This document shows positions 9,535 to 18,291 of a stretch of 64,000 nt of DNA, piece after piece. The first letter of the stretch is position 1. Each line of letters opens with the position of its first letter. The position numbers and the translations under genes were made by a program. The notes under the pieces were generated by a model. That model saw only the letters and a program-made list of their open reading frames with translations. It had not been told where the DNA came from and did no database searches. Source of the stretch: Streptomyces caelestis. GTDB taxonomy: Bacteria; Actinomycetota; Actinomycetes; Streptomycetales; Streptomycetaceae. The stretch spans positions 1,488,001 through 1,552,000 of the forward strand of contig NZ_JACHNE010000001.1 in NCBI RefSeq assembly GCF_014205255.1. The letters run 5' to 3'.

Positions 9535-10191
9535 TCATGCGTCTTGGCGGGCGGCCTCGGGAGCCGGGTAGGCGGGGTCCAGCTCCTCGATCGCGCGCAG
9601 GGCGCCGCTGAGTCCCTTCACCAGCAGCTCGCACATGGTCTCGCGGGCCAGTTGGGGGCGGTCGATCCATTCGAGGGTGGCGCCCTCGACGCTGCACACC
9701 CAGGCGAGCAGCCCCATGCGCGCCAAGGGGGTGATGTCGGCGCGGCCGTACGCCCCCTCGGCGATGGTGGTGACGATGGCCTCGCGCACGCCGTCACGGA
9801 TGGCGTGCACCTCGGTGTCGAAGCCGACGCCGCCGCTGACGATGGTGCGGTACGCGGCCTGGTGGTGCTCGGCGTAGCGCAGATAGCTGTCGATGGTGCG
9901 CTGGACGCGGTCGACCGGGGGCAGTTCGTGTCCGCTCGCCGCCAGGGTGACCAGCTCGGTGACCGAGTCCTGGATGATGGCCAGGTAGTAGCCGCGCTTG
10001 GACTGGAAGTAGTAGTAGATCAGCCCCTTGGCGACGTGCGCCTGCCGGGCGATGTCGTCCATCGACAGGGCGTCGTAGGACGTGTCGGCGAACAACCTCC
10101 GCCCGATCGCGATGAGTTCGGCACGGCGCGCCAGCGAGCGCTCGGTGCCGCGGGCTCTGGGACGCGCGGCAGGCTGTTGACTGATATTCAA
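9535..10191 (-). CDS. TetR family transcriptional regulator
   Basis: Repressor-type protein of about 218 residues. The N-terminal helix-turn-helix domain contains MDDIARQAHVAKGLIYYYFQSK, the classic TetR signature. The C-terminal domain, which binds an unknown ligand, is helical. There is no ATG; TTG at 10191 has AGGG upstream and is preferred over the TTG at 10209. It lies downstream of a small membrane-protein gene on the same strand; no drug pump is adjacent, so its target is unclear. Confidence 0.9.
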   Translation of the reverse strand: MNISQQPAARPRARGTERSLARRAELIAIGRRLFADTSYDALSMDDIARQAHVAKGLIYYYFQSKRGYYLAIIQDSVTELVTLAASGHELPPVDRVQRTIDSYLRYAEHHQAAYRTIVSGGVGFDTEVHAIRDGVREAIVTTIAEGAYGRADITPLARMGLLAWVCSVEGATLEWIDRPQLARETMCELLVKGLSGALRAIEELDPAYPAPEAARQDA

Positions 10192-10289
10192 TTTCGACCC
10201 TGGTTCCAACGGGCGGCGAGGCGGGACGTCCGCAGTATGGCAGGCCGGAGGGCAGGGTCGCGGGTCAGGTCACAGCACGCCGCGACCGG

Positions 10290-10448
10290 TCACAGGAGCC
10301 CGAGCTGGGTCACGAGCATCGCGAGGACCACGACGAGAGTCCAGCCCGCGACATGCTCGACGATCTTCGGACCGTCGTCCTGTGGGCCGCCGGTGCGGGC
10401 GCGGGCTGCGGTGGGGACGCGGGCTGCGGTGATTGCGTGCGCGGTCAT
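10290..10448 (-). CDS. small membrane protein, 52 residues
   Basis: A short open frame MTAHAITAARVP... ending KIVEHVAGWTLVVVLAMLVTQLGLL. The C-terminal 20 residues form one hydrophobic helix; the N-terminal part is polar with several arginines. Codon use is GC-ending. A weak GAGAAG precedes the ATG. It lies between the C39-like peptidase and TetR genes on the same strand, 98 bases before TetR. Function unknown; it may be a membrane-anchored small protein or a toxin-like peptide, but nothing shows this. Confidence 0.6.
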   Translation of the reverse strand: MTAHAITAARVPTAARARTGGPQDDGPKIVEHVAGWTLVVVLAMLVTQLGLL

Positions 10449-10536
10449 GTCTTCTCGCTGGTTCGATGCGGACGGGCTTCCCCCGAGGGCCTGTCCACCT
10501 TGCCACCGGGAGCGGCTTCTGCGACCGAGAGCTTGG

Positions 10537-11913
10537 TCACACGGGCACGCCCACGGCTGTCAGCGCCTTGCGCTGGGCGGCGGTCGGGCGTGCCGGGAAG
10601 TACAGGTAGCAGACGCCACCGGTGCCGGAGACGACCTTGCCGGAGGCGTTGTACCGCTTGGTCCGCAGCCAGATGTTCTCCCACTCCTGCCGCCGGTAGA
10701 CGCGCCGCACGGCCTCGTTGCTCTCCGAGGCGGGGTCGTTGGCGATGACGTCGCCGTCGGCCGTGAAGCCGACGACGGTCATGAGGTGCCCGGCTGTGCC
10801 GTACCCGGCGCCGGTCAGCTCCTCCTTCAGGAAGGACTGGGAGGTGATGGCCGGGATGCCCGCCGCGATCAGCGTCTCCAGGTCGGTGAGCGAGCCGAGC
10901 CGGGTGACCACGGCCTGGAGGTCCTCGAACGTGGCCGCGTAGGCGGCGTTGAACGGCCAGTTGCCGCAACCGGCGTACTGGTAGTCGTAGGTGAAGCGGG
11001 CCGCGTGGCACACCTGCGGATCGGCGTATGACGGATCCACCCAGGCCAGTTGTTCCGGGGTGAGCCGGCCACCCCAGTACTCGATGATCATCTGGGAGGA
11101 CGTCGGGCTGCACCATGCCTCGCCGCCGTTGTCGTACTCGGGGTACTGCCCCTTGTGGATCTCCTGCGAGTACCGCGGGACGACCAGTTCCCTGGCGAGG
11201 CCGGGCACGGACGCCGGGACGGTGAACCGGTCGGGTACGTCGGAGCCCATCGCGCCGAGCCGCCACACGGTGGGCGTGGCCTTGGTGCCCGGCTTGCGGT
11301 GGAGAGTCAGGCGCAGCCGGTACGAGGCGAGGCGCAGGCCTGTCGACGGGTCGTCGATCGCCAGGGTGTCGGTCCAGACGCTGCTCTTGCCGTCGCTCTG
11401 GTCGTCGACCGAGGTGCGCCGGATGTCCTGGTCGCCGGCCGCCCAGCGGCCCATCACGTACCAGGGGGTGCTGGTGCCGTCGGTGTAGGCGGCCTTGATC
11501 TCCGCCTGGAGCCAGGTGCCGGCCGGGGTGCGCGCGTTCCAGGAGACGATCGCCTCCGTCGCGGGGACGACGAGCCGGTGGACCGGGGATGTCCAGGTGC
11601 CGTACTCCCAGCGGGCGGTGGTGCCGGTGTGCGGGTCCGTGTAGTCGGTGGTCCCGGCGGGCTTCGCGATCGCCACGCCGGGGCGGGCGCCCGCGACGGC
11701 GCGGGTGCCCCGGGCGGTACCGCCCCACCAGTCGCCGTACGAGGTCCAGGCCCGGTTGTCCACGTGGGCCGGGACCGCGCGGGTGGGCTGCGCGGTGTCG
11801 GTCGTCATGGGCTCCTCGGTGTCGGCGGCCGCCGGACCCGAGCCAGCGGTGACGGCGGCGGCGACCGCGGCGGCCAGGACGGTTCTGCGGGACGGCTGTT
11901 CGGTTCTGCGCAT
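10537..11913 (-). CDS. secreted C39-family-like cysteine peptidase
   Basis: Exported protein of 458 residues. The N-terminus has a twin-arginine signal (RR at 9-10, then a hydrophobic run to about 30, AAA cleavage region). The middle is a beta-rich carbohydrate- or surface-binding-like segment. The C-terminal third is a papain-fold domain of the C39-like family: the catalytic cysteine is expected in GGEAWCSPTSSQ and the histidine in GTAGHLMTVVGF, with a later aspartate in VIANDPAS. The ATG at 11913 follows a G-rich ribosome binding site. It diverges from the kinase gene at 12109. Substrate unknown. Confidence 0.82.
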   Translation of the reverse strand: MRRTEQPSRRTVLAAAVAAAVTAGSGPAAADTEEPMTTDTAQPTRAVPAHVDNRAWTSYGDWWGGTARGTRAVAGARPGVAIAKPAGTTDYTDPHTGTTARWEYGTWTSPVHRLVVPATEAIVSWNARTPAGTWLQAEIKAAYTDGTSTPWYVMGRWAAGDQDIRRTSVDDQSDGKSSVWTDTLAIDDPSTGLRLASYRLRLTLHRKPGTKATPTVWRLGAMGSDVPDRFTVPASVPGLARELVVPRYSQEIHKGQYPEYDNGGEAWCSPTSSQMIIEYWGGRLTPEQLAWVDPSYADPQVCHAARFTYDYQYAGCGNWPFNAAYAATFEDLQAVVTRLGSLTDLETLIAAGIPAITSQSFLKEELTGAGYGTAGHLMTVVGFTADGDVIANDPASESNEAVRRVYRRQEWENIWLRTKRYNASGKVVSGTGGVCYLYFPARPTAAQRKALTAVGVPV

Positions 11914-12108
11914 GGCGGGGACCCCCGGGAGTCGGAGTCGGGCTGGGGCGGGGCAGGTCCGTGGCACGGTCGGTCGCACGCGTGTATGCGCCACATAGGA
12001 GCACAGCCCGCCGGGTCCCGCCAGCACTTCGGCCCGCGCCACGCCCACCAATATTGGCGTCGACCACTGGCACGCGCCGATGACCCCGCCGTTAGAGTGC
12101 TGCGCGAG

Positions 12109-12765
12109 ATGACTCCGCCCTTCCGCCCCGCACCGGGGCCCGCCGTCCGCGACCTGGCCTCCAGCATCCGCCGCCTCCCCCCTTCCTGCGGCCCGGTCCG
12201 TCTCGTCGGCGTCGACGGGCACGCCGGCTCCGGAAAGACCACGTTCGCCGAGCAGTTGGCCATGGCGCTGGGCGGCGCGCCGGTGCTGCGCCTCGACGAC
12301 ATCGCCACCCACGACGAACTGTTCGGCTGGACCGGACGGCTGCTGGACCAGGTGATCGAGCCGCTGGCCCACGGCCGGACCGCGCACTACGCCCCCTACG
12401 ACTGGCGCGCCCGCCGCTTCGGTACGCCGCGCCCCCTGCCGCCCGCTCCGGTGGTCCTCGTGGAGGGCGTCGGCGCGGGACGCCGGGCGCTGCGGCCCCA
12501 CCTGGCCCTGTTGCTGTGGATGGAGCTGCCCCGTGACGAGTCCTGGGCGCGGGGACGGTCACGGGACGGGGAGGAACAGCGGGAGTTCTGGGACGGATGG
12601 GTCCCGGCGGAACGCCGGCATTTCGCCGACGATCCCTCGCGGCCGTTCGCCGATCTCCTGGTACGACAGCGAGAGAAGGGGTACGAGGTGATTCCGGGGC
12701 CTGCGGGGCCTGTTGGACCGGGCCGGCCCCTCACGCACGGTGACGGGCCGCCCGCAGTGTGCTGA
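12109..12765 (+). CDS. uridine kinase-like P-loop protein
   Basis: Cytoplasmic protein of 218 residues. The Walker A motif GHAGSGKT lies at 37-44, and a conserved aspartate pair LRLDDI near 65 fits the substrate site of uridine kinase/AAA-type small-molecule kinases. A second motif VVLVEGVGAGRRALRP near 120 matches the family. The phosphoryl acceptor is not certain; such proteins are usually annotated as uridine kinase family. The ATG at 12109 is chosen because the P-loop fold starts soon after; the frame is open further upstream over the divergent peptidase gene. A palindrome CCAATATTGG (12048-12057) lies in the divergent gap. Confidence 0.8.
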   Translation: MTPPFRPAPGPAVRDLASSIRRLPPSCGPVRLVGVDGHAGSGKTTFAEQLAMALGGAPVLRLDDIATHDELFGWTGRLLDQVIEPLAHGRTAHYAPYDWRARRFGTPRPLPPAPVVLVEGVGAGRRALRPHLALLLWMELPRDESWARGRSRDGEEQREFWDGWVPAERRHFADDPSRPFADLLVRQREKGYEVIPGPAGPVGPGRPLTHGDGPPAVC

Positions 12766-13197
12766 ACTTGTGAAGGGCCTTGCGGGACAACTTGCCGAAG
12801 TGCTTCAACTCGGCTTGACCGGGGGCCCGTACAGGTCTTACGTTCTCAATGTGCGGCCATTCGGAGCCGCCCACAGACGCGAAGCCCCCGGTTGTTCCCC
12901 CGTGACCGGGGGCTTCGTTCTGTCTTCTGCCGTTCTTCCGGGCCCGGCGCGGCGCCGAATGCTCACCCTCGGTCACCGTGCGGGAGTGTGCCGCATCCGC
13001 TCCCACCTCGCCGAACGCCCCGTGCGGCACCCTACGGGGGCGCCGCCCCCGCAGGTACGATGCCCTCGTTGCGACCAACGGACGGTTGCTTCGCGCACCT
13101 TGCAACTCCGGTCCGTGGCACAGCGGTTCGAGCAGGGCAGCCGGCTGGGGGACGGCTCGTTGGTATACCGACGGGGGCACGGTTCGTGGGGGACGTG
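12766..13197. other. 432-base gap; hairpin but no gene
   Basis: Contains one clear hairpin at 12881-12916 (listed separately). The remainder has open frames without family similarity or ribosome binding sites. The last 60 bases are G-rich and must hold the leader of the AAA+ gene. No tRNA fold was found. Confidence 0.5.
12881..12916 (+). terminator. hairpin terminator
   Basis: A 12 bp stem (12881-12892 pairing with 12905-12916), 12-base loop, then GTTCTGTCTTCT, which is T-rich. Likely ends the kinase transcript. Confidence 0.7.
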
Positions 13198-15057
13198 ATG
13201 GACTTCGGCACGCAGGGCCCGCAGGCCCCGGCCGACCTCGCCTGGCTGCGAGGCGTGGACGCCTACACCATGGGCGCCTATCCGCAGGCGGAGGAGGAGT
13301 TCCGCGCCGCCGTGCGGATGGACTCCGGGATGGCCGACGGCTGGCTCGGGCTGCACGCGCTGCGCGTCGACACGACGACCGCGCTGCTTAGGATGTTCCG
13401 GCACCGGGAGCGCTTCGGGGAACAGCGCGCCCGCTATCGCCGGGCCCTCAACTCCTGGTACTGGCTGGGCTGGTGGGTGCAGCCCGTGCTGGAGAGCCCC
13501 CGCGATCTGCTGCTCGCGCACGCCTCCCACTGGCTGGACGGCCGCCACGTCCCCGAGCTGGACCGCGCCCTCGCCGGGCTGCCGCCGGTGGACACCGACG
13601 CCCATGTCCGCTTCCTGCACGCCTGCCGTGCCTATCTCGTCAAGGACTGGGAGCAGCTGGTCCGCCACACCGACCCGCTCCTGGACGACCCGATGCTCGG
13701 CATCGAGGCGGGCCTGTTCGGTGGCATGGCCCGGGTCCGCCTGGAGATGTACGGGCAGGCCGAACCGCTGCTGTCCGCCGCGCTGATGCGCTGCCGCAGC
13801 GAGCAGCCTCAGCGCAAGGAACTGCGTTACTGGCTGGCCCGGGCGCACGAGGGCACCGGCCGCAGCGCCGCAGCGCTCCCCCTGTACCGGGCCGTGCACC
13901 GCGTCGACCCCGCCTTCATGGACACCTCGGCCCGGCTCGCCGCGATCGCCGAGGGCGACGGGTACGACGAGGCCACGGACCTCGCGGCGATCACGCTCAC
14001 CGGCGCCGGCCAGGACGCCGTGGACGGTCCGGACGGGTTCGACCCGCTCTTCGGCACCGAGGGCCGCGACCTGAGACTGCCCGACCCCGAACCGCCGGCC
14101 TCCGCTCCCCTGCCGCCGCTCACCGACCCCGCGGTGCGCTCGCGGACCGGCCCGGCGCCGTCGCTGCCCACCGGACCCACCGATCCGGCGTTACTCGAGG
14201 CGGCGCTCACCGAGCTGGAGCGCATGGTGGGTCTGGAGCCGGTGAAACGCCAGGTCAAGGCGTTGTCAGCACAGCTGAACATGGCCCGGCTGCGGGCCGG
14301 CCAGGGCCTGCCGGTCCAGCCTCCCAAGCGGCACTTCGTCTTCTCGGGCCCCTCCGGCACCGGCAAGACCACCGTCGCCCGCATCCTCGGCCGCGTCTTC
14401 TACGCCCTCGGCCTGCTCGGCGGCGACCATCTCGTGGAGGCACAGCGGGCCGACCTGGTCGGCGAGTACCTCGGGCAGACGGCCGTGAAGGCGAACGAAC
14501 TGATCGACTCGGCGCTCGGCGGCGTGCTCTTCGTCGACGAGGCCTACTCGCTGTCCAACTCGGGCTACGGCAAGGGGGACGCGTACGGCGACGAGGCGCT
14601 CCAGGTGCTGCTGAAGCGGGCGGAGGACAACCGCGACCACCTCGTGGTGATCCTGGCCGGCTATCCCGAGGGCATGGACCGCCTCCTCGCCGCCAACCCC
14701 GGGCTGTCGTCCCGCTTCACCACCCGCGTCGACTTCCCCTCCTACCGGCCCCTCGAACTCACCGAGATCGGCAAGGTGCTCGCCGCGGAGAACGGCGACC
14801 TCTGGGACGAGGAGGCCCTCGACGAGCTGCGGTCCATCGCCGGGCACGTGGTGGACCAGGGGTGGATCGACGAGCTGGGCAACGGGCGGTTCCTGCGGAC
14901 GCTGTACGAGAAGAGCTGCGCGTACCGGGATCTGCGGTTGTCCGTGTATCCCGGGGCGCTGGGGAGGGAGGATCTGGCGACGTTGCGGTTGCCGGATCTG
15001 ATGCAGGCGTACGGGGAGGTGCTGTCGGGGAGGGGGCCGCAGGATCCGTCGGCCTAG
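13198..15057 (+). CDS. EccA-like ATPase: TPR-type N-terminus plus CbxX/CfqX AAA+ domain
   Basis: Cytoplasmic protein of 619 residues. Residues 1 to about 270 are helical repeats like the TPR domain of EccA, the ATPase of type VII (ESX) secretion. A proline-rich linker (about 290-330) leads to an AAA+ domain with Walker A GPSGTGKT (384-391), Walker B GVLFVDEAYS (442-451) and the arginine finger region LSSRFTT. There are no ESX genes beside it, so the link to secretion is only by family. One TTA codon (14191-14193, Leu332) lies in the linker, so translation may depend on bldA tRNA. ATG 13198 follows GGGGGA; an upstream GTG is possible. Confidence 0.88.
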   Translation: MDFGTQGPQAPADLAWLRGVDAYTMGAYPQAEEEFRAAVRMDSGMADGWLGLHALRVDTTTALLRMFRHRERFGEQRARYRRALNSWYWLGWWVQPVLESPRDLLLAHASHWLDGRHVPELDRALAGLPPVDTDAHVRFLHACRAYLVKDWEQLVRHTDPLLDDPMLGIEAGLFGGMARVRLEMYGQAEPLLSAALMRCRSEQPQRKELRYWLARAHEGTGRSAAALPLYRAVHRVDPAFMDTSARLAAIAEGDGYDEATDLAAITLTGAGQDAVDGPDGFDPLFGTEGRDLRLPDPEPPASAPLPPLTDPAVRSRTGPAPSLPTGPTDPALLEAALTELERMVGLEPVKRQVKALSAQLNMARLRAGQGLPVQPPKRHFVFSGPSGTGKTTVARILGRVFYALGLLGGDHLVEAQRADLVGEYLGQTAVKANELIDSALGGVLFVDEAYSLSNSGYGKGDAYGDEALQVLLKRAEDNRDHLVVILAGYPEGMDRLLAANPGLSSRFTTRVDFPSYRPLELTEIGKVLAAENGDLWDEEALDELRSIAGHVVDQGWIDELGNGRFLRTLYEKSCAYRDLRLSVYPGALGREDLATLRLPDLMQAYGEVLSGRGPQDPSA

Positions 15058-15067
15058 CTGCGGGCAA

Positions 15068-15090
15068 CCGTGCCGCCAAAGGCGGCACGG
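15068..15090. terminator. short hairpin terminator
   Basis: Perfect 10 bp stem CCGTGCCGCC/GGCGGCACGG with an AAA loop, ten bases after the AAA+ gene stop and between convergent genes. Confidence 0.75.
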
Positions 15091-15100
15091 GCGGGCGATG

Positions 15101-15148
15101 GGGGTGCCCCCTGCTCGAGCGAAGCCGAGAGCTTGGGCGAGGCACCCC
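15101..15148. repeat. Streptomyces intergenic repeat element
   Basis: Inverted arms GGGGTGCC (15101-15108) and GGCACCCC (15141-15148) enclose TGCTCGAGCGAAGCCGAGAGC. This CTCGAGCGAAGCCGAGAG core is a dispersed intergenic element familiar from Streptomyces chromosomes. It lies at a convergent gene end beside the terminator. Confidence 0.7.
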
Positions 15149-15181
15149 GCGGCGACGGGCTGCGCCCCCACCCGGCCTTGG

Positions 15182-16258
15182 CTACGTCGCCAGTACCTCC
15201 TCGCCGGACCTGGGCTCGGTCAGCCTCACCTCGCGCACCTCCCGATGCGCGGGATCCCGCACCTCCCCCACCAACAGCTCCAGCACATCCTCCAGCGCGA
15301 CCAGCCCGAGCACCTTCCCGGACCCGTCGGCCACCTGGGCCAGGTGCGTCGCCGCCCGCCGCATCACCGTCAACGCGTCGTCCAACGGCAACTCGGACCG
15401 CAGCGTCGTCATGGGCCGCCACAACTGCTGCGGCACGGCCCGGTCCGAGTGCTCCAGGTCGAGGACGTCCTTGACGTGCAGGTAGCCCATGAACGCGCCG
15501 TTCTCCGCGGCGACCGGGAACCGGGAGTACCCGGTGCGGGCGGTGAGCTCGACGATGCGGCCGGGGGTGACCGACGGGCTGACCGTCACCAGTGACTCGC
15601 GTGTCAGCAGGACGTCCGTCACCGGGCGGGAGCCCAGCTCCAGGGCGTCCTCCAGGCTTTCGGCCTCGTCGGGGTCGAGCAGACCCGCCTGGCCGGCGTC
15701 CTCCACCAGCCGGTTGAGCTGCTCACTGGTGAAGACGGCCTCGACCTCGTCCTTGGGCTCGACGTGGAAGAGCCGCAGGATGCCCTGGGAACAGGCCCCG
15801 AGGGCGGCGGTGATCGGCTTGCAGAAGCGGGCGAACCAGACCAGGCCGGGACTGAGCCACAGCGCGGCCTTCTCGGGGGCCGCCATCGCCAGGTTCTTCG
15901 GGACCATCTCGCCGATGACGAGGTGGAAGAAGACCACGGCGGCGAGGGCGATGACGTAGGTGAGCGGGTGGATCACGCCGTGCGGCAGGTGGAGCCACTC
16001 GAAGACCGGCTCCAGGAGGTGCGCGACGGTAGGTTCGGCGACCGCCCCGAGTGTGAGGGAGCAGATCGTGATGCCGAACTGGGCCGCCGCCATCATCTGT
16101 GGCAGCCGCTCCAGGCCGTAGAGGACCTGCCGGGCGCGGGCCGTGCCGAGCGGTTCGATCTGGCTGCGGCGTACGGAGACGAGCGCGAACTCGGCGCCGA
16201 CGAAGAAGCCGTTGGCGAGGACCAGCAGGGCGGCGAAGGTCAGTTGGAGCACGCTCAT
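15182..16258 (-). CDS. CNNM/CBS-pair membrane protein (HlyC/CorC family)
   Basis: Membrane protein of 358 residues. The N-terminal CNNM (DUF21) domain has three to four hydrophobic segments (about 1-150; LANGFFVGAEFALVSVRRS at the start, GEMVPKNLAMA later). A CBS pair follows (about 205-330; VTDVLLTRESLVTV and GLVALEDVLELLVGEV). Family members are linked to magnesium or other ion export. It is shorter than its upstream neighbour and lacks the C-terminal CorC/HlyC domain. Its ATG overlaps the stop of that neighbour in ATGA, so the two are translationally coupled. Confidence 0.9.
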   Translation of the reverse strand: MSVLQLTFAALLVLANGFFVGAEFALVSVRRSQIEPLGTARARQVLYGLERLPQMMAAAQFGITICSLTLGAVAEPTVAHLLEPVFEWLHLPHGVIHPLTYVIALAAVVFFHLVIGEMVPKNLAMAAPEKAALWLSPGLVWFARFCKPITAALGACSQGILRLFHVEPKDEVEAVFTSEQLNRLVEDAGQAGLLDPDEAESLEDALELGSRPVTDVLLTRESLVTVSPSVTPGRIVELTARTGYSRFPVAAENGAFMGYLHVKDVLDLEHSDRAVPQQLWRPMTTLRSELPLDDALTVMRRAATHLAQVADGSGKVLGLVALEDVLELLVGEVRDPAHREVREVRLTEPRSGEEVLAT

Positions 16259-17586
16259 CGGGCCGCCTCCACGATGGCGACGGGGGCCGTCCTGACCAGC
16301 CGGACCCGCTCGGCGCGGTAGTGGCCGACCTGGCGTACCGACAGCCGCCAGCCGGGCAGTTCCGCCTTGTCTCCGACGGCCGGGATGCGGCCCAGCAGGT
16401 CGGCGATCAGACCCGCGACGGTCTCGTACGGGCCTTCGGGCACCTCCAGGCCTATGCGCTGGAGGATGTCGACCCGGCAGCTGCCGTCGACGTCCCAGGC
16501 GAGCCTGCCGTCCTCCGGCGGGGCGGCGGCCAGCTCGGGCAGGTCGTGTCCGTCGTGCTCGTCGCGGACCTCGCCGACGATCTCCTCGACGATGTCCTCC
16601 AGCGTGACGACACCGGCCGTGCCGCCGTACTCGTCGACGACGACCGCGATCGGCTGCTCGCTGCGCAGGCGGGCGAGCAGCGGCCGTACCGGCAGCGTCT
16701 CGGGGACGAGCAGCGCCGGGCGGGCGATGCGGCCGACGGGGGTCCTCAGCCGGTCCCGCACGGGCACCGCCAGGGCGTCCTTGAGGTGGACCATGCCGAC
16801 GACCTCGTCGATCCTCTCCCGGTAGACGGGGAAGCGGGACAGGCCGGTGGCGCGGGTCAGGTTGACCACGTCCTCGGCGGTGGCCGAGGACTGGAGGGCG
16901 CTGACCTTCACGCGCGGCGTCATCACGTGCTGCGCGGTCAGCTCGCCCAGCGACAGGGTCCGGACGAAGAGGTCGGCCGTGTCCTGTTCCAGGGCGCCGG
17001 CCCGGGCGGAGTGGCGGGCGAGGGAGACGAGCTCGCCGGGGGTGCGGGCGGAGGCCAGTTCCTCGGCGGGCTCGAAGCCCAGGGCGCGCACGAGCCGGTT
17101 CGCGACGGCGTTGAGGCCGGCGATGACCGGCCGGAACAGCCGTGCGAAGACATGCTGCGGGCCCGCGACGAAGCGCGCGACCTGGAGCGGCCTGGACACC
17201 GCCCAGTTCTTGGGCAGGAGCTCGCCGATCACCATCTGCACGGCGGAGGCCAGCAGCATGCCGACGACGACCGTGACACCGGAGACGGCCCCCTCGGGGA
17301 CGCCGATCGAGGTGAACGGGCCGTGCAGCAGCTCGGCCAGCGCCGGTTCGGCGAGCATGCCGACGACCAGGGAGGTGATGGTGATGCCCAGCTGAGTGCC
17401 GGAGAGCTGGAAGGACAGCTCCTTGAGTGACTCGACGACGCGCTGGGCACGCCGGTCGCCCTCGGCGGCGGCCTTCTCGGCCTCCGGCCGTTCGACCGTC
17501 ACGAGTCCGAACTCGGCCGCCACGAAGAATCCGTTGGCGAGAATCAGCAGGAACGCGGCTGCCAGAAGCAGCAGGGGGATGGTCAT
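16255..17586 (-). CDS. hemolysin C/CorC family CBS protein
   Basis: Membrane protein of 443 residues and a paralogue of the next gene. It has an N-terminal CNNM domain with the matching motif LANGFFVAAEFGLVTVERP, a central CBS pair (about 215-345; VMTPRVKVSALQ, VVDEYGGTAGVVTLEDIVEE) and a C-terminal CorC_HlyC domain that is probably FAD-like in fold. Likely an ion-transport accessory or exporter. First gene of a two-gene unit, overlapping the second by four bases. The start lies about 236 bases from the PH-protein stop. Confidence 0.92.
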   Translation of the reverse strand: MTIPLLLLAAAFLLILANGFFVAAEFGLVTVERPEAEKAAAEGDRRAQRVVESLKELSFQLSGTQLGITITSLVVGMLAEPALAELLHGPFTSIGVPEGAVSGVTVVVGMLLASAVQMVIGELLPKNWAVSRPLQVARFVAGPQHVFARLFRPVIAGLNAVANRLVRALGFEPAEELASARTPGELVSLARHSARAGALEQDTADLFVRTLSLGELTAQHVMTPRVKVSALQSSATAEDVVNLTRATGLSRFPVYRERIDEVVGMVHLKDALAVPVRDRLRTPVGRIARPALLVPETLPVRPLLARLRSEQPIAVVVDEYGGTAGVVTLEDIVEEIVGEVRDEHDGHDLPELAAAPPEDGRLAWDVDGSCRVDILQRIGLEVPEGPYETVAGLIADLLGRIPAVGDKAELPGWRLSVRQVGHYRAERVRLVRTAPVAIVEAAR

Positions 17587-17732
17587 GATGCCGCCGCCTC
17601 CGCACGGTCGCGGACACGGTCCGCGCTATGTCGGCAGGGGGCGGCGCAGGTACTGCAGGACGATCCGTCCATCGCCGGAGGGGGTCACTCCTCGGTCAGC
17701 AGGAGCCTCTGTGCACCGGGCGGGGCAACAGA

Positions 17733-17761
17733 GGTGGAGGCGCATCCGTCGCGCCTCCACC
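17733..17761 (-). terminator. hairpin terminator after the rib-his run
   Basis: An 11 bp stem (17733-17743 pairing with 17751-17761) with a seven-base loop. It lies about 60 bases beyond the stop of the PH-protein gene and upstream of the CBS genes, so it probably ends the long rib-his transcript. Confidence 0.65.
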
Positions 17762-17822
17762 AACAGATTAATCAAGACACGGCCCGGTGCGGCAGTGGCG
17801 ACCGTCCTGTGGATCCGCCGAG

Positions 17823-18278
17823 TCAGCCCCGAGGCCGCTCGGGGTCCGCGACGGAACGGGCCTCGGCGAGCGCCCGCAGGGCCCGGGCGTCGGCGATCGC
17901 GCGCTGTCGGTTGATGCCCGGCTGGATGCCGAGCGCCGGCAGGCTGGTGCCGTCGCTGAGGTTGAGGAACACCCAGGGGTCGCCGGGCCGGAGGGTCACC
18001 TGAAGGATTTCGGCCCATTCCAGCCGGCGCTTGTTGGTGAGGTTGACCACGGTGACGCCGTCTGCGTCGGCGACGACCTTGGGTCGCGCCAGCAGAAGCA
18101 GCACCGCGTCCAGCAGGAGCGCCGTGACGACGAAGCTGAGACGCTCGGCGGGGCTGAGCTGCTTCAGCATCATCGCGACGGCCGTGATCACCACGAGGAT
18201 CGCGACGGCGGCGGTGAGCAGCACCGCGCGGGTGCTGCCCGGCCGGAAGGTGACGGGCAGGGTGGGCAGGTCGGACAT
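17823..18278 (-). CDS. PH domain-containing membrane protein
   Basis: Protein of 151 residues. Two hydrophobic helices (about 17-35 and 45-63) are followed by a bacterial PH-like beta domain (about 68-125; VVADADGVTVVNL ... WVFLNLSDG). The same kind of gene follows hisG in mycobacteria, so the linkage is old, but its role in histidine metabolism is unknown. It starts 13 bases after hisG and must be co-transcribed with it. Confidence 0.82.
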   Translation of the reverse strand: MSDLPTLPVTFRPGSTRAVLLTAAVAILVVITAVAMMLKQLSPAERLSFVVTALLLDAVLLLLARPKVVADADGVTVVNLTNKRRLEWAEILQVTLRPGDPWVFLNLSDGTSLPALGIQPGINRQRAIADARALRALAEARSVADPERPRG

Positions 18279-18291
18279 CAGTGCGCGCCCC

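Noticed and set aside
13060-13190. tRNA-like look of the leader before the AAA+ gene
   Set aside because: No cloverleaf with a T-loop GTTCRA and acceptor stem could be formed.
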